Below the pieces are notes generated by a model, which saw only the letters and a list, made by a program, of their open reading frames with translations, did not search any database and had not been told where the DNA came from. This document shows positions 59,317 to 64,000 of a stretch of 64,000 nt of DNA, one piece after another. The stretch spans positions 372,001-436,000 of the forward strand of contig NZ_JAFMYV010000001.1 of NCBI RefSeq assembly GCF_017353185.1, in the 5' to 3' direction. Position 1 is the stretch's first letter. Every line of letters begins with the position of its first letter. The position numbers and the translations under genes were made by a program. This stretch comes from Fibrella rubiginis (GTDB lineage Bacteria; Bacteroidota; Bacteroidia; Cytophagales; Spirosomataceae).

Positions 59317-61881
59317 CTATGGCCTCTGCCTGCCGGTGGTATCGGTTGGTTCGGGAATGGCTACCGGTGGGGGTACGTTGAGCGAATCGGTTCCGCCGCT
59401 GCCGCCATCAGTACTGGTTGAATCCGATTCGATGCTTTCATCACCATAGCCATCATCTTCGTAGACACAGTCATCATACTGTTTCTGAATGTCGACGGTG
59501 GCTTTGGGGAACGGCCCCTGCAGATCGCGGAATTTGGGGTCGGCATACACTTTTTCCAGGAAACCACCTACCAGGGGCAGCGCCGTCTTGGCGCCTTCGC
59601 CCATGTCTGTAGACCGGAAGTGAATGCTGCGGTCGTCGCCACCTACCCAGGCACCCACTACCAATTTGTCGGAAACGCCCACAAACCAGCCGTCGGAGTT
59701 GTTGGATGTGGTGCCGGTTTTGCCACCCATCTGGTGGTTGTGCTTGAAGAGATCAAACGACCACAGGTTTTGCGACGTGCCGCCGCGCTCCTGCAAGCCA
59801 CCCTGCAACATATAGAGCATCAGATAAGCCGATTCGGGCCGGATCGCGGGCCGGCGTTCGGGTTTGAACGACTCAATTTCTTTGCCATCCCGATCTTCAA
59901 TGCGCTGAATCAGCATTGGTTTGGTGTACTGCCCTTCATTGACAAATGAACAATAGGCTGATACCAACTCATATAACGACACGTCTGACGAGCCTAGCCC
60001 GATAGACGGTACGGCCTCCAGTTTGCTGTTAATGCCCAGTTTATGCGCGTATTCGGCCACGCGCTCCGGGCCAACCATATCGGTAAGCTGGGCCGTGATG
60101 GAGTTGACCGACCGGGCCAATGCCCGGCGCAGGGTCATGTTGGAATAGGTAAAGCCGCCGCCTGAATTTTTAGGCTCCCAGACCTTGTCTTCGCCGTTTT
60201 CGCGATATGGTTTGCGGAACGGCTTGTCGCGGATCCGGTCGCAGGGGGTCATATTGAAGGCCGTGTCGTCGATAGCTGTGGCATAGACAAACGGCTTGAA
60301 TGTAGACCCCGGCTGGCGGCGACCCTGCTTCACGTGGTCATATTTGAAGTAGTCGTAGTCGAGGCCACCCACCCACGCCCGGATGAAGCCCGTGTGGGGA
60401 TCCATGGCCACCATGCCCGCCTGCAAAAAGCGTTTGTAGTAGGCAATGGAATCATAGGGGGTCATGCTGGTCTTGCGGGCGTTTTCCTTGCCATTCCAGT
60501 CGAAGACTTTCATGGGCTGCTTTTTGACCTTCATGTAATAATCGACCGAATCGGGGTAGATCTGGAATCGTTTTACCAGGCTCTTGTACCGTTCCGTACG
60601 CCGGGCAACCGAGTCAATAAAGCCGGGGAGTTCGTTGCCGTCTTCGTCGGTCCAGGGGTTGCGGCCTTTCCAATGGCTGTCGAAGGTTTTCTGCAGGCGT
60701 TTCATCTTCTCGGCGGTCGCTTCTTCCGCATATTGCTGCATTCGCGAGTCGATGGTCGTGTGAATCTTAAGCCCGTCGGTATACAGGTTATAGCCGTTTT
60801 TATTGCCCCATTCGGTCACGAAATCAACCACGGCATTTTTGAGGTAACTGGCCGGACCCGCATACGGATTTTCGGGTGTGTAGTCGGTCTTGAGGGGAAG
60901 ATCGCTGATCGAGTCGGCCTGCGTTTTGGTAAGGTACTTGTATTTGGCCATCTGCTGAATCACCGTATTGCGCCTTTTGAGCGAATTCTGGGGGTTTTTC
61001 AGCGGGTTATAGTACGTCGTGGCTTTTTGTAGTCCCACCAGCACGGCCCCTTCCTGCACGTTCAGGCTGTCGGGGGCTTTGTCGAAAAACGTACGGGCGG
61101 CAGTCTTCAGCCCAAACGAGTTCGACCCAAAATCGACGGTGTTGAAGTAGTAGGTAAGGATTTCTTCTTTGGTGAAATTCCGTTCCAGCGTGATAGCCAT
61201 CAGCCACTCCTTCGACTTGTAGATCACCTTGCGTATGCCAGGAATACGATTCAAAAAACCGTCGTTGGTGCGGCGGCGGGTTTTGAACAGGTTTTTGGCC
61301 AGCTGCTGCGTGATGGTGGAGCCCCCGCCGTCGCGCCCCAGGCTAAAAGCCGCCCGGCCAATGGCGCGCGGGTCGATGCCGCCGTGGTCATAAAAGCGGG
61401 CATCTTCGGTGGCGATCAACGCCTGAATTAAGTGCTTCGGAATGTTTTCGTACTTGATCGGCGTACGGTTTTCGGCATAAAAACGGGCAATCATCTTACC
61501 GTCCAGCGAATAAATCTCCGATGCCTGATTCAGCTTAGGGTTACGCAGGTCTTCTACGCTGGGCAGCGCGCCGGTGAGGTAGAGAAAGTTGGTTTGCAGC
61601 ACAAACACATAGCCGATCAGAAACAGCAGGAAAAGCAGGCTGTATTTGGCCAGACCTCGCAGAAACGGATAATACCAGCTTTCAGGGTCAATATATTGGT
61701 GCACAAAGGTTCGGAACTGTTCGCGGCGAGCCATCAGGCCATCTTTCCACGAACTCACGCGTTCTTCGCCAATTATGCGCGAAACGCCCGCGCCCAGTTG
61801 CGCACGTCGGTGCCGGGCACGCTGCCGAAACGAGTTAACACCCCGCTGCACAGCCCGTAGCCGCTCTCTATGGATACTCAT
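59317..61881 (-). CDS. Class A penicillin-binding protein 1A
   Basis: 854 residues. A cytoplasmic basic N-terminus is followed by one transmembrane helix (about 77-98). The GT51 glycosyltransferase has the catalytic glutamate in ALIATEDARFYDHGGID and GGSTITQQLAKNLF. The transpeptidase domain has SxxK serine in RQPGSTFKPFVYA, SVN in ARSVNSITAQL and KTG in GGKTGTTSNNSDGWFVG. It polymerises glycan strands and cross-links them in the periplasm. All motifs are intact. The tail after about residue 815 is acidic and serine-rich. A TATCTTTG element lies 43 bases before the ATG. Confidence 0.95.
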   Translation of the reverse strand: MSIHRERLRAVQRGVNSFRQRARHRRAQLGAGVSRIIGEERVSSWKDGLMARREQFRTFVHQYIDPESWYYPFLRGLAKYSLLFLLFLIGYVFVLQTNFLYLTGALPSVEDLRNPKLNQASEIYSLDGKMIARFYAENRTPIKYENIPKHLIQALIATEDARFYDHGGIDPRAIGRAAFSLGRDGGGSTITQQLAKNLFKTRRRTNDGFLNRIPGIRKVIYKSKEWLMAITLERNFTKEEILTYYFNTVDFGSNSFGLKTAARTFFDKAPDSLNVQEGAVLVGLQKATTYYNPLKNPQNSLKRRNTVIQQMAKYKYLTKTQADSISDLPLKTDYTPENPYAGPASYLKNAVVDFVTEWGNKNGYNLYTDGLKIHTTIDSRMQQYAEEATAEKMKRLQKTFDSHWKGRNPWTDEDGNELPGFIDSVARRTERYKSLVKRFQIYPDSVDYYMKVKKQPMKVFDWNGKENARKTSMTPYDSIAYYKRFLQAGMVAMDPHTGFIRAWVGGLDYDYFKYDHVKQGRRQPGSTFKPFVYATAIDDTAFNMTPCDRIRDKPFRKPYRENGEDKVWEPKNSGGGFTYSNMTLRRALARSVNSITAQLTDMVGPERVAEYAHKLGINSKLEAVPSIGLGSSDVSLYELVSAYCSFVNEGQYTKPMLIQRIEDRDGKEIESFKPERRPAIRPESAYLMLYMLQGGLQERGGTSQNLWSFDLFKHNHQMGGKTGTTSNNSDGWFVGVSDKLVVGAWVGGDDRSIHFRSTDMGEGAKTALPLVGGFLEKVYADPKFRDLQGPFPKATVDIQKQYDDCVYEDDGYGDESIESDSTSTDGGSGGTDSLNVPPPVAIPEPTDTTGRQRP

Positions 61882-61924
61882 ATGTACGTTTTGGTAGTCT
61901 GTACCTGCTATGGCAGGTGGTCAG

Positions 61925-61932
61925 CAAAGATA
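61925..61932 (-). promoter_or_regulatory. -7 element TATCTTTG for PBP1A, with TTTG upstream
   Basis: The minus strand reads TTTG (61950-61947), 14 bases, then TATCTTTGC. This is the only promoter here with both boxes, though the spacing is a little shorter than the usual 17-23. The predicted leader is about 37 bases. Confidence 0.5.
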
Positions 61933-61954
61933 ACGTAAAGTCGGCCCAAACTGA

Positions 61955-61992
61955 TAAAAAAGCCCCCCCGCAGCTTGCGGGGGGGCTTTTTA
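61955..61992. terminator. Rho-independent terminator for msrB
   Basis: AAAAAGCCCCCCCGCA and TGCGGGGGGGCTTTTT around a three-base loop. It lies three bases from the junction hairpin at 61995 and upstream of the PBP1A promoter, so msrB carries two stacked stems at its 3' end. Confidence 0.85.
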
Positions 61993-61994
61993 GC

Positions 61995-62086
61995 GTTCAA
62001 TGTTTAACGTTTAACGTCTAAAGTTGGCTGACGCAAGCGTATTCTTGCATCAGCCAACTTTAGACGTTAAACGTTAAACATTGAAC
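61995..62086. terminator. Junction hairpin with 43-bp arms
   Basis: Left arm 61995-62037, right arm 62044-62086, one mismatch, six-base loop. The right end abuts the msrB stop codon with no gap. Basal words are GTTCAATGTTTAACG and TAACGTCTAAAG; the apical module is GTTGGCTGACGCAAG / CTTGCATCAGCCAAC. Confidence 0.9.
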
Positions 62087-62599
62087 TCATTTTTTCGCAA
62101 ACGTCATCGCTACGCCATTCATGCAGTAGCGAAGACCGGTGGGTTTGGGACCGTCATTGAAGACATGGCCGAGGTGGCCGTTGCAGACCGAGCAAACCAC
62201 TTCGTCGCGTTCCATGCCATAGCTATTGTCTTTAGCCACTTTCACGGCGTTTTTACTGATCGGCTCATAAAAGCTCGGCCAGCCCGTGCCCGATTCAAAT
62301 TTGGTTTTGTACGAAAACAGGGGGTTGTGGCAACCGGCGCAATAGAAGGTACCGTCTTCGTGTACGTTCAGTAGCGGACTAGTGCCGGCGCGTTCGGTAC
62401 CGTGCTTACGTAATACCTCATACTGATCAGGTGTGAGTTGCTTTTTCCATTCGGCGTCGGTTTTGGTGACTGTCTTACCGCCGGGCGGGGTTTGCCCCTG
62501 GCTATAAAGGGCGGCAGATTCTTTGGCCGACGTGTTTGTCTGACAGGCAATAGTAGCCAAAATGGCAATAGCTAACGTACTGTTAATAAGGTAGTTCAT
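62087..62599 (-). CDS. msrB: Peptide-methionine (R)-S-oxide reductase, lipoprotein form
   Basis: 170 residues. A lipoprotein signal with lipobox IAC (ILATIACQTN) places it at the membrane facing the periplasm. The SelR domain has zinc-binding CxxC pairs CAGC and CSVC, the catalytic cysteine in LRYCMNG and the motif GTGWPSFYEPI. It reduces R-methionine sulfoxide in oxidised envelope proteins. It is not fused to MsrA. Its 3' end carries two stacked hairpins. Confidence 0.95.
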   Translation of the reverse strand: MNYLINSTLAIAILATIACQTNTSAKESAALYSQGQTPPGGKTVTKTDAEWKKQLTPDQYEVLRKHGTERAGTSPLLNVHEDGTFYCAGCHNPLFSYKTKFESGTGWPSFYEPISKNAVKVAKDNSYGMERDEVVCSVCNGHLGHVFNDGPKPTGLRYCMNGVAMTFAKK

Positions 62600-62662
62600 G
62601 TGAGTTTGGCGGTGATTAAGCCCGTGCTGTACCGCTACCTAATAAACGTAAAATTGAGACAA

Positions 62663-63106
62663 TCAGTTTTTTACTACCAGCCAAACACCCGCCAGAATAA
62701 GGCCGATACCCAGCAGTCGCCAGCCGTTGGCGGGGTGTTGAACAAAGCCTAGCAGACCGTAATGGTCCAGCACCACGGCGGCAATCAACTGCCCCGCTAC
62801 GCTCAGGCTAACCAGGTTGGCCGTACCGATGCGCGGCACCGACAGAATGACGGTGGTCACGTAAACTGCCCCGATTACGCCCCCCGTGTATTTCCACCAG
62901 GGCAATGACCGAAGTGTACTGGTTGGTGGCAGACCACCACGCATACCCAGGTGCAGAATAATCAGGGTAACAAAGCCCGTACCAAATGAAATCAGCGCGG
63001 CCAGCACCGGATTATTCAGTCCTAGCCGCAGGTTCGAGTTGACCCCCGCCTGAATAGAGATGGCAACGCCGGTGAGGAAAGCGAGAAGCAGGAAGAGTGG
63101 GTACAT
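62663..63106 (-). CDS. YdcZ/DUF606-type small transporter of the DMT superfamily
   Basis: 147 residues with five predicted transmembrane helices, matching the DUF606 (YdcZ) family. It begins with FLLLAFLTGVAISIQAGVNSNLR and includes VPRIGTANLVSLSVAGQLIAAVVLDHYG, both conserved in this family. The fold is half an EamA domain, and it is likely to dimerise. The substrate is unknown. It lies upstream of msrB on the same strand with a 63-base gap. Confidence 0.88.
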   Translation of the reverse strand: MYPLFLLLAFLTGVAISIQAGVNSNLRLGLNNPVLAALISFGTGFVTLIILHLGMRGGLPPTSTLRSLPWWKYTGGVIGAVYVTTVILSVPRIGTANLVSLSVAGQLIAAVVLDHYGLLGFVQHPANGWRLLGIGLILAGVWLVVKN

Positions 63107-63111
63107 GATGC

Positions 63112-63226
63112 TGATTTACGATGTACGATTTACGAATTATGATTGGTTGCTGACGCGAGTGGCTGACGCCGGGGTATTCTCGCGAAAGCAACCAATCGTA
63201 ATTCGTAAATCGTACATCGTAAATCA
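63112..63226. terminator. Junction hairpin with 40-bp arms (GTACGATTTACG words)
   Basis: Left arm 63112-63151, right arm 63187-63226, one mismatch. The words are TGATTTACGATGTACG and ATTTACGAAT. The apical region holds GGTTGCTGACGCGAG and a second GGCTGACGCC followed by GGTATTCTCGCG, so the shared module is partly duplicated. The right arm includes the stop codon of the GNAT gene. Confidence 0.85.
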
Positions 63227-63727
63227 TCGTTCCCTCTCCCACCACCGCGTGTGCTCATCCTGTGCAAAGGGATGGAAGCCGTTGTTGAGGAGTACGGCCT
63301 GTGAGGCGGTGTTGGTGACGGCTGTCTCGGCGGTGACGCGCCGCACGCCGGATTGTTTGAGTGCCCAGGCCACCAGCCCACCCACGAGTTCGGTCATGTA
63401 GCCACGCCGCTGAAAAGCAGGGTAGGTGCCGTAGCCGATCTCGACGGTCTGCTCCTCGTCGGGTGCCCCTTTGAATTTAGCGTCGGCTACGAATTGGTTC
63501 AGCGTCCGGTCGCGGGCAATCCAGATGGTGTCGTAGAGGGGTTGGCGGTTGGGGTTTTGGAGAAAGGGAATAGTAAAATGTTTCAGGATGCTCAATAACG
63601 GTTCGACCACTTCGCGGTGACCGGGCAACGCGCCAAACTCATCTTCCAGTGCCGTGCCCCCGGCCAGGTGCAGGCGCAGTTGGTCCAGTGTTAAGGGTCT
63701 GATTGATAGTCTGTTCGTGTCAATCAT
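63224..63727 (-). CDS. GNAT family N-acetyltransferase
   Basis: 167 residues of the acetyltransferase_3 (RimJ/RimL-type) group, opening MIDTNRLSIRPLTLDQLR. The acetyl-CoA binding motif is YPAFQRRGYMTELVGGL, with the C-terminal NTASQAVLLNNGFHPF. The substrate is unknown. Its start overlaps the stop of the upstream phosphatase-like gene by four bases (ATGA), so the two are co-translated. Confidence 0.88.
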   Translation of the reverse strand: MIDTNRLSIRPLTLDQLRLHLAGGTALEDEFGALPGHREVVEPLLSILKHFTIPFLQNPNRQPLYDTIWIARDRTLNQFVADAKFKGAPDEEQTVEIGYGTYPAFQRRGYMTELVGGLVAWALKQSGVRRVTAETAVTNTASQAVLLNNGFHPFAQDEHTRWWERER

Positions 63728-64000
63728 GGTTCACTGAGATAAGTCGTTACGCGGCTAATGAGTATATCCACCAATTCTTCATCCATGCAGGCATAGTTGT
63801 CGGCGACAAGCAGGTTGACCAGCGGTTTGTTGGCTACTAGATCGGAGTAGCGTCGTTGAATCCAATCGCGGTGTTTTATCTCCATCACAAAAACAACGTC
63901 GGCCCAGCCAAGTAACCCTGGTGTCAACTTAGTCCGTGCTCCTGCCTCAGTACCTGCCGACCGCACAGCGTAATGGGGTTCATGAGCAAAAACGTGTTCG
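63724..64000 (-). CDS. Low-molecular-weight protein tyrosine phosphatase-like protein, 5' end cut off by window
   Basis: About 91 C-terminal residues. The frame is open to the window edge, reading EHVFAHEPHYAVRSAGTEAGARTKLTPG; the GTG at 63964 is internal. The stretch VRSAGTEAGARTKLTPGLLGWADVVFVMEIKHR matches small bacterial LMWPTP-like proteins that have a CxxxxxR phosphate loop at the N-terminus, which lies outside the window. The catalytic residues therefore cannot be checked. It overlaps the GNAT gene by four bases, an operon with likely translational coupling. Confidence 0.78.
   Translation of the reverse strand, partial: EHVFAHEPHYAVRSAGTEAGARTKLTPGLLGWADVVFVMEIKHRDWIQRRYSDLVANKPLVNLLVADNYACMDEELVDILISRVTTYLSEP

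Noticed and set aside
547..63226. CRISPR array as explanation for the repeated words
   Set aside because: Copies are single, inverted and kilobases apart, with no direct repeat-spacer periodicity and no cas genes.

Overview
The window looks like an accessory-poor stretch of chromosome from a Bacteroidota bacterium of the order Cytophagales, probably Spirosoma- or Fibrella-like (inference). The evidence is: two secreted proteins with type IX secretion sorting domains (types A and B, the latter of the gliding-motility type); at least eleven promoter -7 elements of the Bacteroidota form TAnnTTTG; almost no Shine-Dalgarno sequences; and the zapA-rny gene pair. No tRNA, rRNA, CRISPR array, phage or intact insertion sequence was recognised. 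Genes on both strands are housekeeping, envelope and catabolic genes.

Layout. 1-4 kb: end of glmM, a POT peptide transporter, an HxlR regulator, miaA. 4-7.7 kb (minus): PASTA protein, type IX cargo protein, rhodanese; then riboflavin synthase. 7.7-11.2 kb (minus): large gliding-type adhesin-like protein and an FdtA/FdtB-like amino-sugar pair. 11.3-17 kb (plus): DUF1684 protein, pheT, small coiled-coil protein, zapA, rny. 17-21.5 kb: sugar isomerase-like protein, LEA2-like protein, flavin disulfide reductase, low-GC orphan. 21.5-27.3 kb (minus): 4-hydroxyproline catabolism operon (DapA-family deaminase, epimerase, D-hydroxyproline dehydrogenase) preceded by a PVC-type cytochrome c lipoprotein. 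27.4-34.2 kb: alanine dehydrogenase with a divergent Lrp regulator, IPT/TIG lipoprotein, repeat block, another lipoprotein, a geranylgeranyl-reductase-like flavoprotein. 34.2-41.9 kb (plus): divergent GH13-like protein, sufB, a PIN toxin-antitoxin pair, GH36 alpha-galactosidase, SMR-like protein, DinB/YfiT protein. 42-51 kb: accA, MBL/beta-CASP protein, dacB, CHASE3 histidine kinase, hslV, and an ECF sigma/DGPF/DoxX operon. 51-64 kb: pyruvate dehydrogenase E2, lytic transglycosylase, DUF4126, MsbA-type ABC transporter, acyltransferase, PBP1A, msrB, YdcZ-type transporter, GNAT acetyltransferase and a truncated low-molecular-weight phosphatase-like gene.

The most striking feature is not a gene. 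Nearly every convergent or co-directional junction with room for one carries a long, near-perfect inverted repeat (arms of 12 to 83 bp), often starting at or inside the stop codon. None of this type lies at the divergent junctions. Many share a conserved apical word (GTTGGCTGACGC and its complement) on basal arms made of a few recurring quasi-periodic words. I interpret these as a modular family of bidirectional terminators or 3'-end stabilisers.
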